Origin: Xanthomonas bromi
GTDB taxonomy: Bacteria; Pseudomonadota; Gammaproteobacteria; Xanthomonadales; Xanthomonadaceae
Direction: 5' to 3'
DNA length: 64,000 bases
Assembly: GCF_900092025.1 (NCBI RefSeq)
Contig: NZ_FLTX01000041.1
Location: 39,996 to 103,995, forward strand
The notes below the pieces were generated by a model, which did no database searches, was not told the origin of the DNA, and was given only the letters and a program-made list of their open reading frames with translations. Each line of letters opens with the position of its first letter. Position 1 is the stretch's first letter. Shown piece by piece: positions 21,639 through 30,584 of the stretch. Made by a program: the position numbers and the translations under genes.

Positions 21639-22544
21639 TTGTCCGCCACCGCCGAACCCGTTGTCTCCGAACTGATCAGCCTGCTGTCGCTGGAGCGTCT
21701 GGAGGACAACCTGTTTCGCGGCCAGAGCCGCGACATCGGCACCAAGTACGTGTTCGGCGGCCAGGTATTGGGCCAGGCGCTGTCGGCAGCACAGGCCACG
21801 GTCGAAAACGGCCGCCAGGCGCATTCGCTGCACGCGTATTTCCTGCGTGCCGGCAATATCGACCACCCGATCGTCTACGACGTCGACCGCACCCGCGATG
21901 GCGGCAGCTTCTCGGTGCGCCGGGTTACGGCGATCCAGCACGGCAAGGTGATCTTTTTCTGCGCGGCCTCGTTTCAGGAGCACGAAGACGGCGCCGAGCA
22001 TCAGTCGGCGATGCCGGTCGTGCCACCACCGGAAGACATCGAACCTACCCAGCCACTGGCACAGCAGGTGCTTGAGAAGCTGCCGGCCAAGGTGCAGCGC
22101 TGGCTGTCGCGCGGCGGCCCATTCGAGTTTCGCCATGTGTTCCCACGCGACGAACTCAAACCGCCCAAGCGCCCTCCGTTCCAGCAGATGTGGCTGCGCT
22201 TGAATGACCCGATCGGCGACGATGTAGCACTGCATCAGGTATTGCTGGCCTATGCATCGGATTTTCAGTTGCTGGGCACATCCACGTTTCCGCATGGCAT
22301 CAGCTATTACACGCCGAACGTGCAGATGGCCTCGCTCGACCATGCGCTGTGGTTCCATCGCCCGTTCCGCACCGACGACTGGCTGCTGTACTCGCTGGAC
22401 AGCCCCACCGCGCAGGGCTCGCGTGGCCTGGCGCGCGGGCAGTTCTTCACCCGCGACGGCGTACTGGTCGCCAGCACCACCCAGGAAGGCTTGATCCGTG
22501 TCGTACCCGACGGCAGTGCGATTGCCGTGCCTGCCAACGAGTAG
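21639..22544 (+). CDS. tesB: Acyl-CoA thioesterase II
   Basis: A 301-residue double-hotdog thioesterase that hydrolyses medium- and long-chain acyl-CoAs. Characteristic segments include LEDNLFRGQSRDIGTKYVFGGQVLGQAL near the start, HSLHAYFLRAGN, and the C-terminal SLDHALWFHRPFRTDDWLLY and SRGLARGQFFTRDGVLVAS. The catalytic Asp/Thr/Gln set expected of TesB can be placed in the second half. The best start is a TTG at 21639. A TATAAT lies at 21603-21608, but its -35 partner is weak. Confidence 0.94.
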   Translation: MSATAEPVVSELISLLSLERLEDNLFRGQSRDIGTKYVFGGQVLGQALSAAQATVENGRQAHSLHAYFLRAGNIDHPIVYDVDRTRDGGSFSVRRVTAIQHGKVIFFCAASFQEHEDGAEHQSAMPVVPPPEDIEPTQPLAQQVLEKLPAKVQRWLSRGGPFEFRHVFPRDELKPPKRPPFQQMWLRLNDPIGDDVALHQVLLAYASDFQLLGTSTFPHGISYYTPNVQMASLDHALWFHRPFRTDDWLLYSLDSPTAQGSRGLARGQFFTRDGVLVASTTQEGLIRVVPDGSAIAVPANE

Positions 22545-22774
22545 GCCTCGACGCGCCACAGCGCCGCACGCTGGTTGATTGCCGGTTCGCACACGCTGGC
22601 GGTGTTGAAGGCAGCTGAGCAGCTCTCCCACGCGCGCCGTAAAAGCCCCAAGCTGGCATGCTTGTCCGCCTTGCGTACACGGCCACCTGACCGCCCACCC
22701 GCATCAACGATGTGTCATCTTGAACCGGCGTCTCAATGGCGCCATCTGTTCCGGACCCAACGGCGTTTTCCACC

Positions 22775-23287
22775 ATGCGCAAGATCTTCAGCAGTCAACG
22801 TATCGAAACCGCCGAAGGCGTGGCCACTCTTTTGCGCGATGCGGGCATCGAAATCCGCCTCAGCAATGGCCGCTCCTATCAGAGCAAGCGCGGCGGCCAG
22901 TTCAGCTATCTGGAACAGAGCAATGCCCAGGCGCAGCCCACCGTGTGGATCGTGCATGCCAACGACCAGCCGCGTGCGCGCGAACTGCTGCGTGACGCCC
23001 GCCTGCTGGACACCACCCGCCGCGATTTGCCGAATGTCGAATACACCTTCCGCGAAGGCGAGAACGGTTCCAGTGCCAGCGCGCGTAGCTGGGCCTGGCG
23101 TATCCGCCTGGTGTTGCTGCTGGTGATCGGTGCCGTGGCCATGGTGGTGGTGGTGCGCCATCGCAGCGCGCCGGCACCGCTGGCACCAACGGCACAACCG
23201 GCATCGCAACAGGCGCCGGCGCCAGAGGCGGCACAGCCGGCCGCAGAAGACGAAGAAATGCGCGTGCGGATCCAGCCGGCGCGCTGA
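22775..23287 (+). CDS. Conserved protein with N-terminal DUF2007-like domain and one membrane helix
   Basis: A 170-residue protein. The first 70 residues (MRKIFSSQRIETAEGVATLLRD...) resemble small DUF2007-type modules, which usually begin with this kind of helix and end with a dinucleotide-length strand. This is followed by a linker, a hydrophobic helix (LVLLLVIGAVAMVVVV) and an Ala/Pro-rich tail ending in acidic residues. An in-frame GTG-type extension of 13 codons is possible but the ATG fits the domain start. Function is unknown. Confidence 0.65.
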   Translation: MRKIFSSQRIETAEGVATLLRDAGIEIRLSNGRSYQSKRGGQFSYLEQSNAQAQPTVWIVHANDQPRARELLRDARLLDTTRRDLPNVEYTFREGENGSSASARSWAWRIRLVLLLVIGAVAMVVVVRHRSAPAPLAPTAQPASQQAPAPEAAQPAAEDEEMRVRIQPAR

Positions 23288-23400
23288 GCGCGCCGCCCCA
23301 CCCGCGACCAGCCGGCGGCGCGGCAGGTGCCCTCATCGTCAACGCGGTCACATCCACTGCCAACATGCGTCATGCTGGCGACAGGACATGGATTGCGCCG

Positions 23401-24195
23401 ATGAACGCCGACACGCTGGATCTGATGTTGCAACGCGAACTGCCCAATGCAGCAGCTGGCTGCCAGCAGGCTTACGGGCGCATCGTCCGCGCCCGCCAGA
23501 ACACGGTGACCGCCATCGCGCTGGCGATCACCCGCGATATCGCAGCGAGCGAAGACATCGCCCAGGAAGCCTTCCTGCGTGCCTGGCAGCGGCTGGCGCA
23601 ACTGCATCAGCCGGCCAGTTTCCTGCCCTGGCTTCGGCAGATCACCCGCAACCTGGCGCGCGACTGGCTACGCGCCAACCGCCATCGTGCGCTCAGCGGC
23701 GAGGCGGCCGACCTTGCGATCGCGATGGCAGCCGACCCGGCGCCCTCGCCCGCCGACCAACTGCTGCAGGTGGAAGAAGAGATCGCCGCGCTCGACATCA
23801 TTTCTGCACTGCCGGAAGAAAGCCGCGAAACGCTGCTGCTGTACTACCGCGAAGGCCAGAGCTCGCAGCAGGTTGCGTCGCTGCTCGGCCTCAACGACGC
23901 GGCGGTGCGTAAGCGCCTGTCACGCGCTCGCGCCAGCGTGCGCAGCGAACTGCTGCGCCGCTTCGGCGACTTCGCACGCGGCAGCGCGCCCAGCGTGGCC
24001 TTCGCCACCGCAGTGACCTCGGCCACCCTGCTCGGCGCACCGGGAACGGCAAGTGCGGCCATTGTGCTCACGGGCATGAGTGGCGCGGGCAAATTGGGCG
24101 TGAGCGGATTGACCGGCTCAGCGGGGGTGGGGCTGCTGGGGCACTCAGTCTCTGGCTTGGCATGCCGGCGCTGCATGCCGCTGGCGCCGTGCTGA
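23401..24195 (+). CDS. ECF-type RNA polymerase sigma factor, C-terminus out of frame
   Basis: A sigma-70 family factor. Region 2 is clear (ASEDIAQEAFLRAWQRL, then FLPWLRQITRNLARDWLR), and region 4 follows (LPEESRETLLLYYREGQSSQQVASLLGLNDAAVRKRLSRARASVR). Beyond residue 200 comes an Ala/Gly-rich hydrophobic segment, after which the frame ends at 24195. A frame shifted by -1 continues at once into a membrane-spanning stretch ending at 24587. The intact protein is probably one sigma factor with a C-terminal membrane domain of about 395 residues. The shift maps to G-rich runs at 24123-24141. Start MNADTLD is preferred over the upstream ATG. Confidence 0.8.
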   Translation: MNADTLDLMLQRELPNAAAGCQQAYGRIVRARQNTVTAIALAITRDIAASEDIAQEAFLRAWQRLAQLHQPASFLPWLRQITRNLARDWLRANRHRALSGEAADLAIAMAADPAPSPADQLLQVEEEIAALDIISALPEESRETLLLYYREGQSSQQVASLLGLNDAAVRKRLSRARASVRSELLRRFGDFARGSAPSVAFATAVTSATLLGAPGTASAAIVLTGMSGAGKLGVSGLTGSAGVGLLGHSVSGLACRRCMPLAPC

Positions 24196-24587
24196 TTGCC
24201 GGATTCTGTACGTATGGGTCGTGCTGGTATCTGCTGCGCTTTGCGCAGAACGCCAGCGAGGCAGCGGCGATTCGGCGTTTCATTCACATCACCACGCTGA
24301 CCTCGGTCCTGGTGTGCGGCAGCATGCTGCTACTGAAACATCTGGAGGCGGGCGCGTGGGCATCGCTGCTGACGCTGTGTGCAGGCATGGCGGTGCTCAA
24401 CTATCAGTCCCTCCGCTTATTGCCACGCGTCATGCGCTCCATGCTGGAACGCGATGCGCGCAGACGTGGCGCCACACGGGCACCGCTGCTGTACCGCTGC
24501 ATGTTCAGTCCGGGCGGGATGCTGGTGAGCACGGCGGCCGTCATTCTGCCCATCGTGCAGCACTACATGCAGCGTGGGATGCTCTGA
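24142..24587 (+). pseudogene. Membrane domain detached from the sigma factor by a frameshift
   Basis: This frame, open from about 24142, encodes at least three hydrophobic helices (MPALHAAGAVLIAGFCTYG, a segment around TSVLVCGSMLLL, and STAAVILPIVQHYM). It continues the sigma factor protein if one base is added to the G runs just upstream or if ribosomes slip back by one base. Taken alone it has an ATG at 24162 but no good ribosome site. It may act as a built-in membrane anchor that controls the sigma factor. That role is inference. Confidence 0.6.
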
Positions 24588-24885
24588 GGCCGGGCTGACG
24601 TTACCGCCGTACCGACAGTTGCAAACTCTCTCGAGACGATGACATGCGGGTGCGGGTCCCATCCGCGCTGACGGCAGCATCTGCTATGCGTTACGCAGGA
24701 CTGGTGCATGGTCGTCGACTGCGCGCACTGGAGCATGTTCGGCGTGGCCTGCATGCGGAGGTGTGCCCCGTGGGCAGCAACGTCGCAGATCCGAAGTGAT
24801 GCGCTCGTATCCGACTGCAGCAGCCATCGGGTAGCGCCCGCGCTGTTATAAGCACGGATGATTCAATCAAACCCGGAGTAACGAA

Positions 24886-25371
24886 GTGAAGGCAAGCCTC
24901 TTCACCAGTCTGCTGATGATGGCCAGCATGAGTGCGCATGCGGACGGACTGACCTCGTCGCCCGACGGCAAGACGCTGTCGGTAAGTTTCGGAGCACCGA
25001 CCTTCAAGCAGGTGCTTCACTACCGCAAGCTGTACGACAAAAAACCGTTCCCCGATGCGGAAATCTATTATTTCAGCAACGGCATGTACAAGATCATTAC
25101 CCAAGGGGAAAACCATTACGGCGTCTATGTTCTCCAGGGAGCTTTCGACGACCAGACCTACACGATCCGGTTCATCTCACTGCCCTCGGAAGACTGGGGC
25201 AACAAGACTGCGTTCCATCAGCTGACCTTCGTGCGCGGCGACAAGCAGAATGTCTTTATCCAGAACGCCATCGTCGACACCGGCGAAGCGATCGCACAGC
25301 AGAACGGCACCTACACACTGGAGAAGAACACCATCTCCAATCCGATCCCCACGTCATGGAAGCACGATTGA
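24886..25371 (+). CDS. Exported protein of unknown function
   Basis: A 161-residue protein beginning at GTG, with a GGAG site eight bases upstream. The first 19 residues (MKASLFTSLLMMASMSAHA) form a signal peptide with an AHA cleavage site. The mature part is about 140 residues, rich in aromatic residues and beta-strand-like segments, without cysteines, and matches no family I recognise. It lies alone between 298 bases of featureless sequence and a strong hairpin. Localisation is likely periplasmic or secreted. Confidence 0.7.
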   Translation: MKASLFTSLLMMASMSAHADGLTSSPDGKTLSVSFGAPTFKQVLHYRKLYDKKPFPDAEIYYFSNGMYKIITQGENHYGVYVLQGAFDDQTYTIRFISLPSEDWGNKTAFHQLTFVRGDKQNVFIQNAIVDTGEAIAQQNGTYTLEKNTISNPIPTSWKHD

Positions 25372-25409
25372 GCGTTGCGCTTGCGGCCAGCGTCTGGCGC
25401 AAACGCAAG

Positions 25410-25436
25410 CGCCCTCCCGCCAGGCGGGAGGGCGCG
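25410..25436 (+). terminator. Strong GC hairpin after the exported protein gene
   Basis: GCGCCCTCCCGCC and its reverse complement are adjacent, giving a 12 to 13 base-pair stem about 40 bases past the stop codon. No T run follows, so it may act as a stabilising or rho-assisted 3' end. Confidence 0.5.
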
Positions 25437-25623
25437 GTGAATCGCCGCCTTGTTACGGATTGCAAACAGCTGGCTGAACTAGCCGGTCCCGAGCGGCGCT
25501 AGGCGATGAACCGCGAACGCCGCAGTCGGCGATGCCTCAGCGGTTGGTAGCAGGTGCTGTCGCGGGCGCCGGCTTGCCATGGTTGCCGTGCCCCTTCATT
25601 CCACCCGCCCCGTGCCCGCCGCG

Positions 25624-26118
25624 CTACTGGGACGCAGCATCGAATTCGGCCTTGCTCAGCTTGCCGTCCTTGTCGGTATCGGCCTTGGCGAACCATGCAT
25701 CGCGATGCTGCTGCATGCGCAGCGCACGGTCGGCACCGTCGACGAAGCCGTCCTTGTTGACATCCATCTGGTCGAAGCGCGCGGCGAATTTCGGGTCGGC
25801 CTTGGCTTCTTCGCGGTTGATACGGCCGTCCTTGTTGGTATCGAGCCTGGCCATCCATTCGCCACGTCCGCCGCCACGATGATGCGGGCGCTCGTCGCGC
25901 GACAGTTTGCCGTCCTTGTTGGTGTCCAGCGTATCGAACTGCGTGGCCAATGTCGGATCGGCAGCCGCTTCGCTGCGGTCGATCATGCCATCGCCGTTCT
26001 TGTCGAGCTTGGCAGGGCGCGGCGCATCGCCGGCAGCCGGCACGGTGGCGGCGAATGCGGCGCCGGTGGACAGCGCGGCCAGCACGGCCAGGGCGAGGAA
26101 GGGTTTGCGTGACGTCAT
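25624..26118 (-). CDS. Exported EF-hand calcium-binding protein
   Basis: A 164-residue protein with a signal peptide (MTSRKPFLALAVLAALSTGAAFA). Five EF-hand-like loops follow in order: DKNGDGMIDRSE, DTNKDGKLSRDE, DTNKDGRINREE, DVNKDGFVDGAD and DTDKDGKLSKAE. Most have the Asp/Asn/Asp spacing required for calcium; the fourth ends in Asp rather than Glu. A His/Gly-rich insert (HHRGGGRGE) separates loops 2 and 3. Likely periplasmic and calcium responsive. Longer upstream frames lack a signal sequence and are rejected. It is divergent from bpt. Confidence 0.85.
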   Translation of the reverse strand: MTSRKPFLALAVLAALSTGAAFAATVPAAGDAPRPAKLDKNGDGMIDRSEAAADPTLATQFDTLDTNKDGKLSRDERPHHRGGGRGEWMARLDTNKDGRINREEAKADPKFAARFDQMDVNKDGFVDGADRALRMQQHRDAWFAKADTDKDGKLSKAEFDAASQ

Positions 26119-26317
26119 GAGACACTCCTGAGAGATAAGAACCACACGCGGCACCTGCATGGGCCGCATCGCGTGGGTGGTGCGTGCGGATCGTCCGTGC
26201 GCTGCCACCAACACCCACATCAACGGGCCATCGATGCCCGCGTTGACGTCCAGGCCGGGCGTATTCATCCGGCGGACAGTCGCCGCTGATGCGACGCTCA
26301 GGCGCTATCCTTCGGCG

Positions 26318-27073
26318 ATGGCCATCCATGCCGACACCCACGACGACCTGCGCCTGTTCCAGACCGGCGAGCATGCCTGTGGTTACTGGTCCGACCGGCA
26401 GGCGCGCGATCTGGTGCTGGATCCGCACGACCCGCGTCTGGGTGCGATTTATCCGCAGGCCCTGGCATGGGGCTTCCGTCGCTCCGGCGATCTGGTCTAC
26501 CGACCGCACTGCGAACGGTGCCGCGCCTGTGTACCGGTACGCATCGCAGTGGATGCGTTTCATCCCGACCGCAGCCAACGCCGTTGCCTGGCGCGCAACC
26601 AGGATCTGGTCGTCCGCGTGGTGGCCGCCGAGCGCACCGACGAACAACTGGCGCTCTATCGCCAGTACCTCAAGCACCGGCATCCCGGCGGCGGCATGGA
26701 CGAGCATGGCGCCACCGAATTCGACCAGTTCCTGATCGGCGGCTGGTCGCACGGGCGCTTCCTGGAGATCCGCGAACCGCCCGTCGCGCACCTGCCCGGC
26801 CGGCTGCTGGCCGTCGCAGTGACCGATGTCGTCGAGCATGCGCTGTCGGCGGTGTACACGTTCTACGCGCCGGAGGCGGCAGCGCGCAGCCTGGGCACGT
26901 TCGCGATCCTGCAGCAGATCCAGTGGGCGCAGCGCGAGCGACGCGCGCATGTGTATCTGGGGTACTGGATCGATGGCCACACGAAGATGAACTACAAGCG
27001 CCGCTTCAATGCACTGGAAGCCTACGATGGCCGCCAATGGTGCAGCTTGCCCGCCCACACATCGGGCGACTGA
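26318..27073 (+). CDS. bpt: Aspartate/glutamate leucyltransferase (arginyltransferase family)
   Basis: A 251-residue aminoacyl-tRNA-protein transferase that adds a destabilising residue to N-terminal Asp or Glu, feeding proteins to ClpS/ClpAP. The N-terminal cysteine-rich segment [13 protein letters not shown]...[13 protein letters not shown] and the C-terminal [20 protein letters not shown] block are typical. The ATG at 26318 is chosen because earlier residues are unlike the family. It is transcribed alone or with the following lipoprotein gene, 55 bases downstream. Confidence 0.9.
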   Translation: MAIHADTHDDLRLFQTGEHACGYWSDRQARDLVLDPHDPRLGAIYPQALAWGFRRSGDLVYRPHCERCRACVPVRIAVDAFHPDRSQRRCLARNQDLVVRVVAAERTDEQLALYRQYLKHRHPGGGMDEHGATEFDQFLIGGWSHGRFLEIREPPVAHLPGRLLAVAVTDVVEHALSAVYTFYAPEAAARSLGTFAILQQIQWAQRERRAHVYLGYWIDGHTKMNYKRRFNALEAYDGRQWCSLPAHTSGD

Positions 27074-27128
27074 GCCGCCGCCGGATTGCGACATCGGCGT
27101 GTCGCATCCCGCGTGCGAGAATCCCGCG

Positions 27129-28361
27129 ATGATGAAACCTCTACTGCTGCTCACGCTGACCGCCTTGTGCGCGGCCTGCACTCATCGCACGCCGTCACCC
27201 ATGACGCACTCCGATGCCCTTGCCGCCAGGCCCGCAGCGGCAACGCTGCGCATCGCCACCTACAACACCTCGCTGTATTCGGACGAGGCCGGCGGCCTGA
27301 TCCGCGAGCTGCAAGGCGACAGCGCGCATGCACGCAAGATCGCTGCGGTGCTGCAGCGCGTGCGCCCGGATCTGGTGCTGCTCAACGAGTTCGATTTCGA
27401 CCCGGAACACCGTGCTGCCGATCTGTTCCAGCAACGCTATCTGCAGGTTGCCCAGCCCGGTGGCGGCGAGGCGTTGCGTTATCCGTACCGCTATCTGGCA
27501 CCGGTCAATACCGGTGTGCCAAGCGGCCTGGATCTGGACAACAACGGCAGCGCCGGCGGCGAAGGGCGCGCGCGTGGCAACGATGCCTGGGGCTACGGGT
27601 TGCACCCCGGCCAGTACGGCATGCTGGTGTTGTCGCGCTACCCGATCGACGAGCAGGCGGCGCGTAGCTTCCAGTTGTTGAAGTGGAGCGCGCTGCCCGG
27701 TGCAGTGCGGCCGATCGACCCGACCAGCAAAATGCCGTTCTACCGCGATGCCATCTGGGCACAGCTGCGGCTGTCGTCCAAATCGCATTGGGATGTACCG
27801 GTACGCACGCCGCTGGGTGTCGTGCATGCGCTGGTGTCGCACCCCACCCCGCCGGTGTTCGACGGTGCCGAGAAACGCAACGCCGCGCGCAACCACGACG
27901 AACTGCAGCTGTGGCGCGCCTATCTGGATAACGCACCCCAAAGCCAACGCTGGCTCTGCGACGACAAGGGCGGCTGCGGCGGCCTGGCTGCCGACGCGCG
28001 CTTTGTCATCCTGGGCGATCTGAACAACGACCCGATCGATGGCGCCGGCCGCCATGAGGCGATCCGCGCCTTGATCCACCACCCGCGCGTGCTGCAGTAC
28101 CCCACACCACGCAGCGATGGCGGCCCGGAGAAAACCGCCGAATACGCCGCGCGGGGCATCGCCCACAGCGGCGACCCACATCAGGTCACCGGCGACTTCG
28201 GCCCGCAAGCCGGCACCATGCGCCTGGACTACGTGCTGCCATCGCGCCAGTTCACCCTGATCGACAGCGGCATTTTCTGGCCGGCCAGCAGCGCGCCGGA
28301 CGCGGCGATTGCCGATGGAAGCGACCATCACGCGGTGTGGGTGGATGTGGCTGGCAACTGA
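27129..28361 (+). CDS. Endonuclease/exonuclease/phosphatase family lipoprotein
   Basis: A 410-residue exported protein with a lipoprotein signal (MMKPLLLLTLTALCAACTH). The EEP fold is visible: LRIATYNTSLY near the start of the mature part, LVLLNEFDFD with the metal-binding Glu, HALVSHPTPPVF, ILGDLNNDPIDG with the catalytic Asp/Asn, and a final SDHHAVWVDV. Likely a secreted or outer-membrane-linked phosphodiesterase or nuclease; homologues include exported alkaline phosphatase-like and sphingomyelinase-like enzymes. Substrate unknown. Confidence 0.85.
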   Translation: MMKPLLLLTLTALCAACTHRTPSPMTHSDALAARPAAATLRIATYNTSLYSDEAGGLIRELQGDSAHARKIAAVLQRVRPDLVLLNEFDFDPEHRAADLFQQRYLQVAQPGGGEALRYPYRYLAPVNTGVPSGLDLDNNGSAGGEGRARGNDAWGYGLHPGQYGMLVLSRYPIDEQAARSFQLLKWSALPGAVRPIDPTSKMPFYRDAIWAQLRLSSKSHWDVPVRTPLGVVHALVSHPTPPVFDGAEKRNAARNHDELQLWRAYLDNAPQSQRWLCDDKGGCGGLAADARFVILGDLNNDPIDGAGRHEAIRALIHHPRVLQYPTPRSDGGPEKTAEYAARGIAHSGDPHQVTGDFGPQAGTMRLDYVLPSRQFTLIDSGIFWPASSAPDAAIADGSDHHAVWVDVAGN

Positions 28362-28375
28362 GCAATCGTCCCGAT

Positions 28376-28399
28376 GCCCCGAGATAACATGCTCGGGGC
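28376..28399 (+). terminator. Putative terminator hairpin after the EEP lipoprotein
   Basis: GCCCCGAG and CTCGGGGC form an 8-base stem with an 8-base loop, 15 bases past the stop codon, followed only by TT. Confidence 0.45.
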
Positions 28400-28583
28400 T
28401 TGGCGTCGACGGTTGCATATAAGACCAAGGCTATACGCAAGAAAGGGAAGACTTAACCAACACCCGGGTCCTAACGCCGTGTCAAAGGACCAGATGACTT
28501 CCGGAAATACCCGAGGCGGTGATTGACAAGGTTCCCGAAGGCGGACCCATTAAATTTGGGTGATCCGGATTCAGTCGACAGGC

Positions 28584-28730
28584 TTAGAGCGGCTAACAGA
28601 ACGTAGCGAGCGGTGGTCAGGTGGGTGCGGACGGCGCGGAGGAACCGGAGTGTACGAGTGGTACATGCCGATTCCGAGCACCGGCCGCGCCCGCCTGGCG
28701 GCCGTGCAGTAGTTTTGTTAGCTGCTCTTA
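28584..28730 (+). mobile_element. MITE-like element, copy 1 (about 147 bp)
   Basis: The element begins with GAGCGGCTAACA (28587-28598) and ends with TGTTAGCTGCTC (28716-28727), a terminal inverted repeat matching at 11 of 12 positions. Internally there is a conserved GTCAGGTGGG block followed by GGACGGCGCG, a TGTAC/GTACA hairpin, and a GCCTGGCGG block. A second copy in the same orientation with the same block order lies at 43524-43671. It encodes no transposase, so it is non-autonomous. Read on the minus strand, both copies give a similar peptide around HLTT, which explains spurious open frames there. Confidence 0.65.
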
Positions 28731-28763
28731 CACTTCCTCGCGGACAGGTAGCAAGGAAGTTGA

Positions 28764-29378
28764 ATGAGACTGTATTTCCACCATGCGCGTTGTTTCTTGG
28801 GCACCTTTTTTCTGACCTTCGCGCTCGCCTGCCTCGCGAGCGCGTGCAGTGCAAGCAAGCCACCGTCTTCTGAAAAAGAAAACCTTCTGCTCAGCCGGCT
28901 ATTTCCGGTGGATGCGACCGACGCCCATATACGCTTCGAATTTGAAGCGACACCGAAGAATGTGAATCTCACTCGATCCTATATCGTCGGATTAAATCTG
29001 AGTCGTAAAGGACCCGTCGACCCAGTCACAACACTAAACAACAGCGACTCACCGGTAAGATATGCACTTAAAGTGAACGCCTGCAAATGGGAGGCAGGGA
29101 GTTGCAATAAAATATTTACAGAGGACAACTTCCAAGCCTGGCTGAGAAAAGAGCCTAGCAAGCTAAAATTTTTTGGCTGGCGCGCAGGAAACGACGATAT
29201 CAAATATATCGACTCCGGGGCACATGATTCCGATTCGAGCAACTGGATCGTCTGCAACCTCCACTTGAAGAGCTATGGCCGCTACAGTGTCGATATTTCA
29301 TCAGCAGCAGGCAATCCAACACTGAATATTCCTGATGCAGAAATCACAATCCAAAAAAGGTTAATACCCTCTAAATAA
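28764..29378 (+). CDS. Putative immunity lipoprotein of a secreted effector (DUF5625-like)
   Basis: A 204-residue exported protein. The N-terminus (HHARCFLGTFFLTFALAC, then LASAC) is a probable lipoprotein signal. The mature part has beta-strand-rich character and two cysteine-containing segments (VNACKWEAGSCNKIF). It resembles the DUF5625 group of periplasmic immunity-like proteins, but I am not certain. Base composition is lower in GC than neighbours, suggesting transfer. A clear ribosome site (AAGGAAG) precedes the ATG. It lies directly upstream of a broken effector gene, in the order immunity then effector, typical of bacterial-killing cassettes. Confidence 0.6.
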   Translation: MRLYFHHARCFLGTFFLTFALACLASACSASKPPSSEKENLLLSRLFPVDATDAHIRFEFEATPKNVNLTRSYIVGLNLSRKGPVDPVTTLNNSDSPVRYALKVNACKWEAGSCNKIFTEDNFQAWLRKEPSKLKFFGWRAGNDDIKYIDSGAHDSDSSNWIVCNLHLKSYGRYSVDISSAAGNPTLNIPDAEITIQKRLIPSK

Positions 29379-29402
29379 TATAAACCTGACGGGGAATTCT
29401 TT

Positions 29403-30449
29403 ATGGAGAAGCAGCACTAGACAGTAACGGTCGTCATAGCAGCTCCCGGCACACCCTTATACGATGAAGGTCAGCAGCAAAAAAGATGGCGTACATGTCA
29501 TGCCCGGTCCCGGCCACATGTTTTTCGTGACTAGCGATGGTAAGCAAGCAACAAGCTGTGGATTTGCCCCGATCACTCACGAACAGATCAATGGTCCCGG
29601 CAGAATCTACAATTCTGATGCGGATGAGTATCACAAACCTGCCTATTCCAGAACGATGGAATAAGCAAAGAAAAATACGATAAGCTACAACAGCTAGGCC
29701 GAGAACCGGAAAAACTAGGCTTTGACAAGGAATACAGAGACGTACACAACAATTGCGTCGGCTTCACTTGGGCTGCCCTCAATCATGCAGGGCTCCATCG
29801 GAACAAGAGCGTCGATGTGAACGGCTTGCCTGGCCCGGGAGTGGGACAACTGCTTCCAGACGTTCGTATCCCTTTATCGGTAGAAGGCTCGGGGAAAGAT
29901 GCTTACCGCCGGCTACGCAATATCCACGGTGTAGAGAGCATCGAGGCACCATTTCCGCACAGTCCATTGAATAAAGAAATCCGGAACCCGCTTCCGGAGC
30001 ACAGGTCGGTGCAGCAGCACATGCTCAGCGAAGAGCGGCACGCGCCATCATTGAAGGATCCCACACATCCAGGCTACCAACTATTTGCACAGGCACAGGG
30101 GCACGTACAGGCACTGGATCGCGAACACGGACGACAAACGGACGCGCGTAGCCACAATCTTGCGAGCTGCTTGGCGGTGCAATCCTGCAAGATGGGAATG
30201 AAACGGATCGATGAGGTTTGCCTCAGCAACGACGCGTCGCGCGCATTCGCGGTGCAGAACGATTCCAATTCTTCGGGATCGCACGACCAGTTGCGCGCCA
30301 ACGTCGAGACGGTCGCCGCGCTCAACACACCGCTCGAGCAGAGCAGTCAGGCCTGGACACAGGCTGCGGCAGAACGCAGGCAAGCAAAGCAGCAACGAAA
30401 TCTGCAACAGGAGCAGACGCAGGCACCAGCAGCTCGTGCCATGAGCTGA
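29403..30449 (+). pseudogene. Broken X-Tfe type effector with papain-like toxin domain and C-terminal XVIPCD
   Basis: Reading continuously with two frame corrections gives one protein. ATG 29403 starts MEKQH, then a TAG at 29418; the frame continues VIAAPGTPLYDEGQQQK, shifts at an A6 run (29479-29484) into GPGHMFFVTSDG...GFAP, and shifts back near 29661 into NNCVGFTWAALNHAGL. The GH...NC order fits a circularly permuted papain/NlpC-like fold. From GTG 29817 the frame is open to 30449. The last 130 residues (HPGYQLFAQAQGHVQALD..., RIDEVCLS, AVQND, ALNTPLEQS, a Gln-rich end) match the Xanthomonas VirD4-interacting domain that directs proteins to the type IV secretion system. Confidence 0.75.
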
Positions 30450-30584
30450 CGGGGCAAAACGCGCCGGGAGTTCATTCCACTGTTGCCTAGCCAGCTAGCC
30501 GCTGCCTGAATTTCCAGAGCCGGCAACCAAAACATGCACGGTGCAGCGATCCTGCGGCTGCACCACTACACGTTGGCCGGGAGC

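Noticed and set aside
25532..26112. Plus-strand frames opposite the EF-hand gene, with repeated segments
   Set aside because: Periodicity is caused by the EF-hand repeats on the minus strand.
28471..28863. Possible 130-residue protein on minus with a segment around HLTT, similar to one at 42798-43730
   Set aside because: The similarity comes from the two copies of the inverted-repeat element read on minus, not from a gene.
30450..30584. Gap between the effector remnant and purT checked for another immunity gene
   Set aside because: Too short, with no coding frame that has a start and ribosome site.
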